Part shown: piece by piece, positions 35,311 through 48,587 of the stretch
Position numbering within the stretch: the stretch's first letter is position 1
Layout: every line of letters starts with the position of its first letter
Made by a program: the position numbers and the translations under genes
NCBI GenBank assembly: GCA_964057225.1
Contig: OZ059894.1
Span: 16,274,476-16,338,475, forward strand
DNA from: Auanema rhodensis
Taxonomy: Eukaryota; Nematoda; Chromadorea; Rhabditida; Rhabditidae
Length of the DNA: 64,000 nt
Reading direction: 5' to 3'
The notes under the pieces: model-generated
Databases searched by the model: none
The model's input: the letters and a program-made list of their open reading frames with translations, nothing else
Told to the model about the DNA's origin: nothing

Positions 35311-37521
35311 AATTAATTATATTATTACCTTAAATATACATATAGATAACCTTTTTATTTTAAATTTATAATTAATGTTTTGATTTACAAAATATATTTG
35401 AATTTTGCAACATACATACATACTTACACCTACATGTATGTATGTATGTTGATCTATCATTACTTGCTCTCTCTCAAATATTTTAATATATTTAAATGTT
35501 TTATTATAATTAATTATATTTTCTCGTTATGATTTAGTTTTTAATATCTTTTCTTGAGTTTTGTCTAGTTTCTGGTTATTCATTGTCTTTCTATTTATCT
35601 TTTTTAGAAACATTTGTTGATCCATATTTTTCAGAAATTAGAGAGGATATCTGAAATCATATCAAATTATAATCATCTCACTGTACCATATATTATCTAT
35701 TTTTATTTTTTTTGTAAAGAAAAGCAAATCATATGAAAATAAGTTTTGATATGAAAAAAAAACAAAATTATATAATTCATATAAAGATTTTTGAATAAAA
35801 TTACAATTGTTAACTTGTTGCCAATTGATAATATAATATATTATATAATAAATCAATTAATATTGAGATTATTAATACAAACTATAAAGTTATTTTTAAA
35901 GTAAATAGTATAAGATTAATATATATATTTGAAGTTTTTAATGATTTAATCAATATTAATATTATTTATAATTAATCTTTCATCTTGTTAGTATTACGAT
36001 GCACATAAAAAAAACATTTCATCGTCATAGAAGTACCTGAAGTTCACATGTATTGATCAACACATCAGAATTGAAATACGTGATGTTTACGTCTGTTTAT
36101 CTTTTCATTAGCATAGAAGTACGTGATGTTCACGTGAGTTTAACCTATCTTATTTAATATCAAATGAACAGGGTTGAACGGTTGCATATTTTCAATAGTT
36201 TCTACAATTCTCAAATAATAGTATCTTTCGAATTTAAAATTTAATCAATTCTCTTTTTTGATGTTGATTGATAAATAGTTTGTTTAAATGTTTATACGTA
36301 ATCTATTTCAAATTTGAATTGTTGAAAACAATTTATATTATATTATAAGTTTATATTATGATTTACTATAACATTTTTATAAATTTTGTACAATTTTTTT
36401 ATAAAAAAAATAAAAACCAAAAAAAAAACATTTAAAAACAAACAAAAAAACACAAATTTCAAACGATATCGGTTTGATTACTGTTGCAGAACAGAAAGAG
36501 ATTAGCAGGACGAATTCAGGAAGTTTTTGGAAAGATTAGGACACGAATAATAATAATAATTATTGTAATTTGAAAAAAAAAACGAATAAAACAATTTCTT
36601 TTCTAAATAAATCATCTGTGACTTTGGAGAAAAACCTTTTCTATGTTTGTTTGGCGACTATTAAATTGAGGGAAAACTTTAGAATCACAACGAATGGCAC
36701 AGGTTTACATAGTAATAAAATATTTTTCTAAACTATAGTTTGAATATAAGCCGAACTAGGTATTTTTTAGGCAACAAGTGGGAAACAGGATGACGGAGGG
36801 GGGAGGGAAGGTTTGAATGAAGGAAAGGGGTTTACGAATAAAGGGGGATGCGTTGAGGAAGATAGAAAAAAAACAGAAAGAATATATATATAACAAATAA
36901 AAGAAAAATCCTTCTGATTTTGACAACATTTTCTAATATAAATTATAATATTAATGACGATGTTTGGTGATGATATTGGTCTTGAGAAGAAGTAGATAAA
37001 GAGAAAATGTATATAGATTCCTAAGCGTCTCCTAATAGAAGATGAAAATATTTTAAAAAATCAAAAAGAATGCCTAATATGAATGATGAGAGAAGTTTCC
37101 CTGAACGTGTTTCGAGCAATATGATGACATGGTAGTTAGAAGAGTTGAATGATCATGAATGAAGGCTTTGTTTTGTGTTATATGTGTATGGGGAAGTTTA
37201 GCTGTAATGGATTTGATGAGCTGAATACGTCGCTGATCAACTGTGTCAATCAGTATTTCAGATGACGATAACGATAAATGAAATCATCAAAGAAAAATAT
37301 AATTATCTTCAAGGATGAGGAATGAGGATGGACGACGGACGGCACACCGAACAGACAAACGGGCAGATACCGTCAGAACTGCTAAGCAAGATTCACGAAC
37401 ACCCGGATATGATCAAGAAAACAATGAACATCAGAGATTATTAAAAGGTATAGACAAGTCTAGAGTGAGCAAGAGATGCGATCAGGTGACATCAGAAGAT
37501 AAGCTTCTTATCAACGTCCAA
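35311..37521. other. convergent intergenic region with CACGTG-like repeats
   Basis: About 2.2 kb between converging stops of the GluCl and zinc-finger genes. AT-rich. Contains ATGT tandem units near 35433-35452, the ACGTGA-type repeats at 36002-36142, plus-strand AATAAA at 36585-36590 and 36606-36611, and an exon-like stretch at 36490-36548. A GC/G-rich patch with GGAGGGGGGAGGG lies near 36795. Confidence 0.5.
36002..36142. repeat. degenerate repeats of a CATAGAAGTACGTGATGTTCACGTG unit (abbreviated)
   Basis: Three related copies: one near 36027-36055 (AGAAGTACCTGAAGTTCACA), one near 36075-36095 (AATACGTGATGTTTACG), and one near 36113-36140 (AGAAGTACGTGATGTTCACG). They diverge by a few substitutions each and centre on paired ACGTG sites. 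Confidence 0.6.
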
Positions 37522-40500
37522 TCACAGATAGTTACCGTAGTTGTAATGCATCTGCTGATGTGACGGCGGCAAGGACTGGGGAGGCATCATCTGTAAATTC
37601 ATTGATTAGTTTCAAGGAGAAGACAACAATATTAACAGTGATTATTTCATTAATTTACTTAGAAAAACTATTTTTAAATAATTTGTGAACGAACCATATG
37701 AGGTTGTTGCTGCATTTGCGTTTGATGCAAAGGTGTTTGTTGCAGCTGATTCGTGTTGAGGCCATTTGGAAGAGGACCCGTATTTCCAGGCAAAGGTTGT
37801 GGCTGACCATTAGGAGGCAGAGAGCCATCCGTTTTGGGTCTGGGCTTACGTCCTCTGGTGGAATTCATTTTGTGAGCTTGCAACCTATCCATCATTTCAT
37901 CTTTACTGATTCCTAGTGCTGAAGCTCGCATCGACTCAAGCTTTCGATCCCATTCTAAAATAAAAATAGAATTATATTTCTGGATAAAGATATATCCAAA
38001 AAAAAAAAAAAATTTCAAAGTCAGACTAAACTGACTATTCTGCTATTGCATGTATTATTTCTATTACTATATGTGCTGTGATAATAACATTTTCTAACTT
38101 TTTCGTGATTGAAATCAAGAAAATTATTTTAAGCACAAACAAACTTGAAACAAAAACTTATATAAATTAATTCGTTACAGAAAAAACTTAGAAAACTTAA
38201 CATAAACACATAAGCTTATACTAACTGCTTATATACGACACAAGAAGCATTAATCTGCGTGAATTTCGTGTTAAAATGTTGAAAAGCATTAGGTAAAGAA
38301 TCACAAACAAACATACAAACAAACAAAAAATTGTGAATGTTTATTAAACAGAACGAAAAAAACTGTATGTGACAGTCAACAAGGTGAGAATAATATTAAA
38401 TTAAAATAGAAAAAAATTGTAAGTGTGCACAGATATAAATTGTTAAATATATGTATATATATATATATAAGATCTCAAAAATGATTTTTGTATATTAGAC
38501 TCGTGCATAATTTCAATATAAAAAACAAAAAAATGAATGAATGATGATGATGATGAAGGACGAGACGAAATATTTTATTTTATCAAATTGGTAATTATAC
38601 GAATTGCGGGTGGAATTTGCTTGAGAATGGAGAATTCTAGTACTACAACTACTTCTACTTTCTCTACTACTACTGCCAATACTTTTGAAGTTTTTAATTA
38701 TATGATATATGAATTGAATGACATGGATTTATATTTAGAAAGTTAATGTAAAACCCTTTTCTTAGATAGAGAGATAGACAAAGAGCGGGCGAAAGATAGA
38801 AGGAAATGAGATTTTATGCAATTTGGATTTGAATCCCGACAAAAATGTATTCTTCATTTAATAATGAAAGAAAGATTAGAGTTATACGTTTTGTTTTTGA
38901 TAAATAGTTTAAGAACTATCAGTAAAAACGGAAGAATTTTATTATAAAAATTCAGAAAAGTAAGGAAAGAATGGAGAAAAACGAGATCCAAACTTCTATT
39001 AGATATTCCTAAAATTATTATCTAGTAACTTAGTAAGCTCTACAGCTACTAAACATCTAATCTCTTTCAAGAATATGAAGATACTTAAAGAAAAATAACG
39101 GAAACAGTTGCTTAGAATTATCTGAATACTTGATGATACGATATGAAAGTTCATCAGGTATCCGAAGATGGACTAGTACAAGCAGCTGAACCAGGCACAA
39201 ACGGATATTTGAAGAGTACAGTATACAATCAAAATCTAAGTTATTAATCAAAAGACCGATGTGGACCCAAACAACACAAAAAAGCAGTTAATATGATGGA
39301 AAATAAAAGGTTTTAAGTTGGAATATTGCTTTGGAAAGTTACCTGAGTTCAAAGAATAGCTATGAAGTCTTGAAGCTGTATAAGGACTAAAAAATGATAA
39401 TATAAGACTTTCCAAACAATTTTCCAAGCTAAAGCTTTAGTAAGCCATCAAATCAAGGGAGTGAACAAACCAAAAATTAGGAAAAAAGCGCAAATAAAGC
39501 CATTTGATAGGTGTCAGAACATAACTCATATGAACACTATACGTAAACAGCACAAGCTAATAAGAGTGATTTGGTGATTATGATGTTGATTTGGTGTAGT
39601 AGTGAGAATTGTTGTTGTTGTTGTTGTGTATGTGATTGGGTGACCAGTATAGTAGGTAGGCTTCTGGCTATCTGAGAGAGTTAGCGGACGACGATTCGAA
39701 CACGAAATATGGACACGATATGACGATATGTTTGTAAATTAGGTGATTAGGCTGTGCTAGACAGAGATAGATAGAGAGAAAAGGTGGGGATAGTAATAAA
39801 ACTTTTAAAAATAAATAGAAAAGAAGAAAATTGCAACTCTAAGCAGATCTAAAGAGACAAAAAATGCGGAATTAACCTTTCAGATCTTTGCATTCAGGAG
39901 CTGGATGACATGTATTCAGATGTCGTTTCATATTGCCTTTGTAGATGGTCACGAAATCACATTGGCCGCAAATGTATGCGTCCTGTAAGTGGAGTTATAC
40001 AACGATGAATCAATGAAATGAGAAAAATAGTTATTAAATTACAAATCGTATGCAATTCTATTATAATAGAATGAAATTCGAATTGAAACAGTCTAGCTTT
40101 ACCTCGGGAGGTTCGCTGTCTTTTCGAATTCCATTTGGTGGGGAGGGATCAGTTGGTAGCTGAACGGCAGAATTCTCCTCGTTCATGGTTGGTAGAAACG
40201 TTGTCGTCGTAACTCCGTTGAGTCCATTCTGAGTTGGCATCATGTTCATATTTGGAGAAACTGAAAAATAGAATTTGATGATTGATTGGTTATGGACAGT
40301 TATCGAATGGGTGATAGATTGTAGGTTTTAGGTTAGGTAATTGTGAAATTAGCTTACTAGGCTCAAAACCGTCTTGCAGTATGGCAGGAGGTCCATCATC
40401 GGCACGCTTCTTGCCTCGTTTTCGGTCTTTTTCCTTATCCGGACGTGGTCGCCGAGTTCCCGTATTATTTTTTCCACATTGATTAATGTGTCGTCTAATA

Positions 40501-43500
40501 TTTCCCTGAAAATGAAATAAATAATGAGAATAGTTTGAATGATATTACTAAGTAGTATTATTATATATAATATAGTTAAAACATACTTTATAATGACTAA
40601 TAAACCGATCACAATATGGGCATACTGGACTCAGTCCATCCTGGCCATTCGTCAGCGCACCGGCTTTCAGAGCAGATTCCGTTCCTGGGGCAATCGGATT
40701 TGCACCGGCAGCAACTTGATCCAAATAATTTCGTCCTAAAATAAAGGATTAATTTTTGATAATGATTAGAAAATATATAAAAAAATTAAAATGGAACATA
40801 CCTATGATTTCCCGGCACTTCTCATTTCGTCCGATGTGTCCTGTCAAGCTGCGGCGTGAGGGATATACGCCTTTACAAGCCAAGCACATGACTCGCACAT
40901 CTTCTCCAGAACCTTGGAGTTTCTGAAATCCGAACGGAAGGCTGTCTTCTGGAATCGGCTTTCCGGAAGACGCACGAACCTCGCCATCCGAGACTCCGGA
41001 ACCATGAGTTTGCGTTCCGTTTGCTTGTCCGTCATTCATGGGACTTGTGTCACCGCGTGAGGAATCGCTGCTAACAAGAGGAGAATTGTAAGTTGAGAAA
41101 AGATTTGGCGACACGGATGGTACATTTCTGAAAGCAGGCTTTCATCCATACCGCTGTCTTGCCGAAGGACGATATTTAAAGTTCAGCTCGAAGTTTTGTA
41201 GAAAATTAAGATGATGCATCTCACAATTGGAACAAGATGTTGTGTTTCAAATCAAAACTTTGAGCTGAAGCCTGAAAATGTCGTCACGACGAACTTACCG
41301 ATTATAGTTACAGTTGTTTCTTTGATTCATTTTTGCATTTTGTACATCGGTTCGCCCAGGATGAGAAGGGTTCGGCCTCAGAATTTGATTAGTCTGCGCA
41401 GTTGCGGCTGAGGGAACACCAAATGTTTGAGCAACCTATCAATGATTTCGAATTAAAATAAGGATTAAGAAAAAATCTGGCTTACTTTGTTAAGCGGTAA
41501 GCTTTGGTTGTTGTGTGGAAGTGGCTGAGCAAGTTGTTGATATGGTAACATGAATGGATTTTGACCCGGATATAACCTATATGGCATAGCCTGAGGCGTT
41601 TCAAATCGTGGCATTCTGAAAATTAAAAAATATAATTACTAACCATAATGCAGATTATAATGATAAAAACATATATTAAATTTGTTTAAAACTCACGCAT
41701 TATCTATGGAAGGATCGTATAATCCCGGGACAATGGGGGTTGATGTAGTCTGGTCAAAGAAGAGCCCGGATCCTACTGAAAATAAATATTTTTAAATAAA
41801 AAAATTGTAATTTGTCCTTGATTCAATCTTATAGTTAAATTATATGAAGAAGAAAATATTTTCATAAAAACTGGGTGAGTGTGCAAATCACGTGAAACGT
41901 GAAAATCCTATTCAAACTGGCAAGACGCCATTGAACGGTTGTACATAGTAGTATAGTAAACTTTAAAATATATGTTTTAAATATTTATAAACTATATAGA
42001 TTATCATGATATTATATTTTGCAAATTAAAAATAACTTTAAACTCACCATTCGGTTTTTGCTCACTCCACTGATCAGGAAAAGGTGTAGCAGCATCTCCA
42101 CCACTCAGCATAGCAAATGTGGAACTGAAAAAGGTAAGATATAAAATATATGAAACATATATTTATAACCATACATATAGTGATAATAAATTAAATAATA
42201 AAAAAAAATATATATATTAAATGAATACCTGAATAGTTCGGATGTGCCTGACACTGAACTATTGGTAGGAAACTGCCAGTGGAATGGATCCATTGCCGAT
42301 GTCAATGACTGAAAATATTGATAGATGAAATTAAATACATATACTTTATTATTTGAATTTAATTTTTTATATTCATTTATGTTAAAAAAAAGAAAAATTT
42401 AGTATAAGAATTAGAAGTCAAATAAAATATTTTTAAGGGAATTATTGATATATAACTAAATTATAATTAAATATGTGTATGTATGTGTATGTTATTTGAA
42501 ATATATTTATGTACAATGTTTTGCAGATGATTTAACTATAATCAATTGCCCTTAACATCAGGTTCTAGTACATTAGAGCTCACCCCTCTCATCATACATC
42601 TATACCAGTACCTTACAGCATAAGTTCCAAGTTCTTTTTTTTGATCTTGTAAAGAACTGTTGACCGGAAATATTGATTACAACTATGTAGAGTTGATCTA
42701 ATAAAGCCAGAATTACCTCTAGTAAAATCTTTATCTATATCAACAATTCTAATTATTATCAGATTCATGTGTGATGCTTATCAGAAACCTTACATTCAAC
42801 GATGACGACAACTTGTCATCATCTCGAAATATATATGTCCTCTTAAGTGTCTTACATGCAATGCGTGAAGTAAGTCACAAGCTCCTGACCATATAGAGAG
42901 AAATTAACGAATGACCACTTCATCACTTTATCGTTCACACCACCAGCACCAGTTGGAACCAGAAGACCCTAACTAGCCGTCGTCAGTACTCGCTTCATTT
43001 AGTCTCTGGTCATCATTTATTCTGTTAAGAAGAACAGATCTTATCAGTGACATTTCAAGGGCAATCCAATCGATCTGCCATTTTCAGCAGTCATTTATCA
43101 ATCCTCTTCTCGCTCAATGAAAAAAAAATCTTTTCCATTCGTGTGTCTGCATATACATATGCGTGTTTCTCGTATAATCTCGTCGATCTAATCGCTGACG
43201 TTTCAATAATCAGAGTAACACCTTCATTAGACTACGAAAATTTGAACCAGTTTCTTGACCGGTTTCCGGAATATCCCGAATTGAGATGTAAATCAGATAA
43301 CCTTACAGTTCGACATCAGATGATGAAACTACAACTGTCAGTGGTTTTGAAGAATCAATTTATAATTTGAGAAGACTAATTACTTGAAATACCTAGGTGT
43401 TTCATGAAGATTAATCTTTTTAAAAACAAAATATAGATATTGATTCTTAGTAAATAAATGTATAAAAGACTTCAATTATGAGAATAAAATTAATAAAAAC

Positions 43501-46208
43501 TTAAAAAGGAAGAATAATTACTGTTGCATTCATGATCGAGTAGTTCAAGTTTTTTGGCATCTAACTTAGTCTGGAACTTGTTTGAAGTTCTTGAACAAAC
43601 GAATCATATATACGAAATATGCAATTAATAAAATTAAGAAAGTATTTGCAGGAAAAATAAACTATATAGCATAGAATATGAATCAAGTTACTAGTTGACA
43701 AGATTTCTGTTCAATTACTCAAACATCCAACAGGCGTCAATGCCATAAAATTTGCTCAAAGGGTCGGCAACAGTTGTACTTATAACTTTATATAGTTAAT
43801 TGTAAAATATGTAATTAGACAGAAAAATACTATATACGGTAATTATACAATCGCTTGTGTTGTTCTAACTATAATTAGGATATAGAGAATACGTGTAGAT
43901 AGTTCAGATGAAGAACGCTGCTGAGCATGATATTTGTGATCGATTATGAGCCATAGCTATATTCTTTGTCGTATCACCATAAATAAGTAAAGTAGTGCAA
44001 ATTTACTACGATGAGATTCTTAAAATTTTGCATTCCAGTTATACTAAAATATATATAAAAACTGGAATAACCTGGTCAGTAAAGGGTCAAGGTCTAGCCT
44101 CTAAGACATCTTACTAGTCTTTCTACGGCTAATATGGATGGATATATCATATAACACTATATAAACTATACACGTGTAGGTTAATTACTTTGAGTTTTAA
44201 TTGGAATGATATGAAAAATATTTAAAATAATATGAATTATTGTGCATAATAGCAGCACAAATATGAATGAACTATTGTTGCTTTCTCGTTTGCACACTGC
44301 AACTTTCCCTCATTTTGAATTGTAAAAAGTTTGCTATGATAAATACATATGAAAGTGATTAGAGTAATCAGAATAATCAGAGACATCAATGTTTACAAAC
44401 CAAATAATTCCAAACTATTGTTTCAACATGCTTAGATCTCATCGTATTTTCATGTTTTATCTGATATCCGTTTGAGATTTTTTTTGGAAAAAAAGACGTT
44501 GAGGATTGATGAGATTGAGGCTGAACAGTCTGAAGGACTGTCTGTGAGGCTGTTTATTCGATAGCTATATTATTTGCAAATCGATGGGCAAACAGCAAAA
44601 AGTACAGCTCACTCAGGGGTAGACCGGCGATATACACACATATACACAAAGGAATTGAAGAAGTAGCCAGATAGAGAGAACGAGAGTATGAAAACTATAG
44701 AGAGGGAAGGGAAGGTAGAAGGTTGTGGGAAGAACTACATAAGAAACAGAGAGATTGAGATAGTCTCAGAGAGATAAAGAGGAAGAACACAACCTTTGTG
44801 CGTTTGCATTGCAGAAAATAAATGAGCGTATCCGTACGTGAAGCTCACGCAAAATTCTAATTGCATCGTTAACGTGTTCAAGCTGCTCAAAATGAATAAG
44901 CAATGGAAGTGCAACAAAACAGAATAAAAAAAACAGGAAATGATTACAATATTTTGGAAAAATTATGATAACAATCTTTGAAAAATATTAAAAATATTGG
45001 AAAAATAGCTTTCAATGCATATATTATTTGAATAAAATATAATAAATCAATAACTATATGAATATAGAAAATAATATTGTATTATAGTATATATACTATA
45101 TACTAGCTAGAATAAATAGAATGATGTATTGTGAACTACTAGACGAATGAAATGTTTCTACAACTTTCTATATACATATGTATGTATGTATATGTACGTA
45201 AGTTAGTTAGATGTTCCATAAAAGGTGTCAGTACTTGAGGTCGGCCAACCCTGTTTTGCATAATGCAATCACGTAATCGCCTCTTGACAACTAGAGCTGC
45301 GCTTTTTCTCATTCTTTATGCTTCATTCGATAATCGTGTTTAGTTAGATATTAGGTTTTATTTCACTAAATCACGACAATGACTGTGCTAATGATAATGA
45401 TGTGCTTGAAATGTTTTTTTTTCAAAACTTGAAACAAAGAGATACAAAAAACATTAGAAAATGAGAGAGAAGGAGAGAGAAAGAGAGACCTCCTGGTCAG
45501 ATTTATATGTAAAATTAAGAGAAAACTTTAAGAGAGAAAGGAAAGAGAAATAGAGAGAGAAAAGATAAGAGGAGGAGCTACGAAACCTAGACAGTGGTGA
45601 CCAATGACTTACGTACGTCTGGCAGACGGTGGTGCCATGGACTCATTAGATTGACAGCTACGACAGCGCATCGGAACCCAAATACGAAAATCTCATAAAA
45701 CGCTATTAGCTAGTTAAAACTCGTTTCAGTGACACTAAGGCTGATGCTTTTGGGGGTGAATCTATCCAATTGTCGACGACGATCACGTCCGTGTCGACAA
45801 CGATAGTTGGAAGCAGTGCTGGTGATGGTTTGGACGCTGATTGCGGCGACGACGATCACGTCGATAACGACGCTCACGGGAACATGGTAGCTAGGTTACT
45901 TCTACGATAATGACTACGATAGCGTTAACGCATTCCAATCATTTCTCATCGACACACGTATAGAAAATAGGTGAATTTGGTGTAGACGAATAGTATGAAC
46001 TACAGTTAGAGCATTGCTCAAGCTCAGTCAAACAAGGAGTACTAGACGATAAAAAAGGAATTGATTAGACTAATACTAACAAGTATGTTATTTTCATAAT
46101 TTTAATGTTGAAAAATGAGAAAAAATAAAAAAAAAGTATAAGTGAACTTACCACGCCATTGATGTTATTATTCATCTCACTGTCACCACCCAGTAGCTGT
46201 CTGAGCAT
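37522..46208 (-). CDS. three-zinc-finger nuclear protein with AT-hook-like motif
   Basis: Likely DNA-binding regulator. Thirteen exons (46152-46208, 42229-42308, 42048-42124, 41697-41775, 41486-41615, 41299-41435, 40802-41127, 40587-40735, 40358-40505, 40103-40260, 39877-39982, 37695-37954, 37522-37590) join with matching phases to 591 residues. The N-terminal half is Pro/Gln/Asn-rich (MLPYQQLAQPLPHNNQSLPL), then Ser/Gly-rich. Finger 1 is CLACKGVYPSRRSLTGHIG...C, finger 2 CPYCDRFISHYKGNIRRHIN..C, both C2HC. Finger 3 is CGQCDFVTIYKGNMKRHLNTCH, C2H2. A basic PRPDKEKDRKRGKKR follows finger 2. After finger 3 come WDRKLESMRASALGISKDEM and RGRKPRPK, an AT-hook-like core, then a Gln-rich tail ending HYNYGNYL. 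The start at 46208 follows the acceptor TTTCAG; an upstream coding exon is possible. Family not recognised. Confidence 0.82.
37955..39876 (-). other. 1.9 kb intron of the zinc-finger gene
   Basis: Between finger 3 and the AT-hook exon. AT-rich with a short TA run near 38451-38468 and a GTT trinucleotide run near 39611-39628. No second gene supported. Confidence 0.7.
45609..45641 (-). other. possible alternative first exon of the zinc-finger gene
   Basis: Minus strand ATG, then codons MAPPSARR, then the near-perfect donor GTAAGT, in a GC-richer patch. The phase at the donor does not match the downstream coding exon at 42308, so if real it is untranslated or used with another acceptor. Confidence 0.2.
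45770..45930. repeat. CGA/ACG-type trinucleotide-rich block
   Basis: Repeated GTCGACGACGATCACGTC-like units (for example TCGACGACGATCACGTCCG and GGCGACGACGATCACGTCG), two copies about 70 bp apart, in otherwise AT-rich DNA. Confidence 0.7.
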
Positions 46209-46212
46209 ACAG

Positions 46213-48498
46213 CTGAAATACAATAGAATCAGAAGGAGGAAAGTGAACGAGAAAACGAAATTATTGAAACCAGATGTAGTAACGAAATAGCAAAAAAAAA
46301 GAAAAGAAAAAGATGACAACGACAACGAGACGGTAATTTGAAGTAATAAATTGACAAATAGATGAGAAGAAAATCAAATAATTGCACTTAGCCAAGCAGG
46401 ATATGATGGAGTAGCTTTTGGTATTGTCAAAGCGGAATATTGAATGAGGAAATGATAAAATGAAAAACATGGTGATGTTGCCAAATTATTTGCTCAATCT
46501 CATATTTTCGATTTTACATTGATTATATGATTATGGGTAATAGGAAATGATTCAGATTATTAGGCAGAAGTCTCGTGTAGATCCAAACAGCCAAGAGGAG
46601 GCTGTGATCAAGAAGAGATAAATGTGTAAAATGTGTGTAAATGTGCTATTCTGATGGCCATTTGCTCGGCCGGCGAACATATGTCGTTGGACGGACTCTG
46701 AGGTTATAGAGAAGAGGAGATGGAAGATAAAGACGAAACGCAATGTACAAAGGGTGAAAAGAGAAAAACTTATACACAGAAAGGTGTAGAGTGAGCTGGA
46801 GATAAAGAGGCTAAGACAGAACGTAGGAAAGGCTAGAAGGATGGATCAAATGAAAGAAACAGATTCAACGAAAGCTCATCAATGGTGATGAACTAACTCA
46901 TGGCAGGTGAATTTAGAGATCATCAAACAGCTAGCGAGATATGAAGAGAATTAAAGAAAGAGATAATGATCAGAGTATGATATAGCTAAACGTTGCTTTA
47001 GGCAGACGAATTGAGGAAATGTGAGAGAGACTAAGTGTTTAACACCTCTATTCCAACTTCGGCTTACAGTCTGAAAGCTTTTCAGAAGATCTGAGGAAAA
47101 AGATGGTACAGATTGAGAGGGATGGTACTAAGTTCAACATCAGATATATCAAAGTTGTACGGGAGAACAGTCATAGTATACGGAGGCCTCTAAAGTCAAT
47201 GCAGTATTGGATGGACAGGGGTCCCCACAGACAGCTGGATGGATGATATGACCTGACGACAAGCCAACCATCCAACGTAAGATAAGATGAAAGTTGCAAA
47301 GCTATGGACAATTACTAATAAGACACCATTGATGAGGAATATATATGTATAGATTGCAGAAAATCCTAGAGTTCTTGGTACTAAAGAGGGAATGAGAAAG
47401 GAGTACAGGCGACTTTGATTACATAAGTACCATCGCATATGCATCTACTTATTCATCTGTTAGAGGTATAATTGTAATTTTGAGTTGAGATTGAATGCAC
47501 TAAAAGCCGAACCACCAAAGAGATCCGTCGAGTCTCTAACGGACCCTTATTACCTCTCAAACTCTTTGCCTTGCTCTCTCTTCATCACTCAATCTCACTT
47601 AGGGTGATAGTTTTGTGAGAGGCCATAGAGGGGTAGAATGAAACAAACAGTTACGAGAAGCACACATTGATCGATCGATTTGAGCAAAGTTTGATAGAAA
47701 ATAGCAAAGAAATATATAATTAATAAAAATATTTCTAATATTTTCTTTTAAATCAACTTAATTCGACGTTAAAAGGAGAATACGTTCGAGCATTGCTATA
47801 GAGCATTTTAGCGAACTACAACGATGACGACGATTGGCTGAGCTGATCATAGACGTCTGTTGGCCACATGGCCACTGAATAAATGCCAAAGGCTAGCCGA
47901 TAAGACTTAAGTTTCTGATTTAGGATGGTGCTTTTGTGTCATTTTCTAATTAAAGGTCAGAACACAGTAAAAACCGAGCAGATAGTCCATATCAAGGATT
48001 ATGCATTATAGGTTATAGCCAATGAATAAGATATATAATCGTTAATGTATTGATTAAAATAGTTATTGAATCAATCAAATAATTAAAGACAAATTATATA
48101 AAAAGAATTATCGATTGAATGGTAAAAAGGTTTAAGAAATATGTAAAAATGAGTGCAAACTTGAATCGAATTGCCATAACTTTCTGGGAGTTTTGGGATA
48201 CTGCTTGTGTGAGAAGAAAAAAGTTATTGGCACGTAATCCAAATAAAAAAAAATTAATCGTCTATTTTATATTTAATATATATAAATATAAATATATATA
48301 CATATATATGTATATATGTGTATGTGCTTGTGTGTATGAAGGAGTAAATGAGAAGGTTGGGCTCGGTGATCGAGTTAATCTTCGCGTCGACTTCGCCGGC
48401 AACCGAAGACAAACAAACGAAACTACGGTCGGGGACCGAAGCTCTCAAGAAAGGAGCAGAAGGAAGCATATGCCGAGACGGAAGAGAGTGTTACTCAC
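46213..48498 (-). other. presumed 2.3 kb intron or 5' flank of the zinc-finger gene
   Basis: Lies between the accepted first coding exon and the upstream candidate exon. No supported coding sequence; mixed purine-rich DNA and a short TA-rich stretch near 48278-48320. Confidence 0.4.
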
Positions 48499-48587
48499 GG
48501 TGAAACAATGACAATTATAACATCCGCGTCGACAACGACAACGACGACGGCGACGACGTCGTCTACGCAAGCTGGTATACCAGACAT
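48499..48587 (-). CDS. candidate upstream coding exon (poly-valine) of the zinc-finger gene
   Basis: Minus-strand ATG at 48587, preceded in frame by a TGA seven codons upstream. It opens MSGIPACVDDVVAVVVVVV and continues DADVIIVIVSP to the donor GTGAGT. The exon ends in phase 2, and the exon at 46152-46212 starts with one leftover base, so the two join to SPCMLRQLLGG. The valine run is encoded by GTC/GTT units of a CGA-type repeat. It may be translated, adding 31 residues, or it may be 5' UTR with translation starting at 46208. Confidence 0.35.

Larger units (their letters stand above)
42309..46151 (-). other. 3.8 kb intron of the zinc-finger gene
   Basis: Separates the first coding exon from the exon beginning SLTSAMDPFHWQFP; phases match. 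CACGTG at 41889-41894 lies in the preceding short intron and another at 44171-44176 here. GC-rich CGA-type repeats at about 45770-45870. A start codon with a strong GTAAGT donor at about 45609-45641 could be an alternative first exon. Confidence 0.6.
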
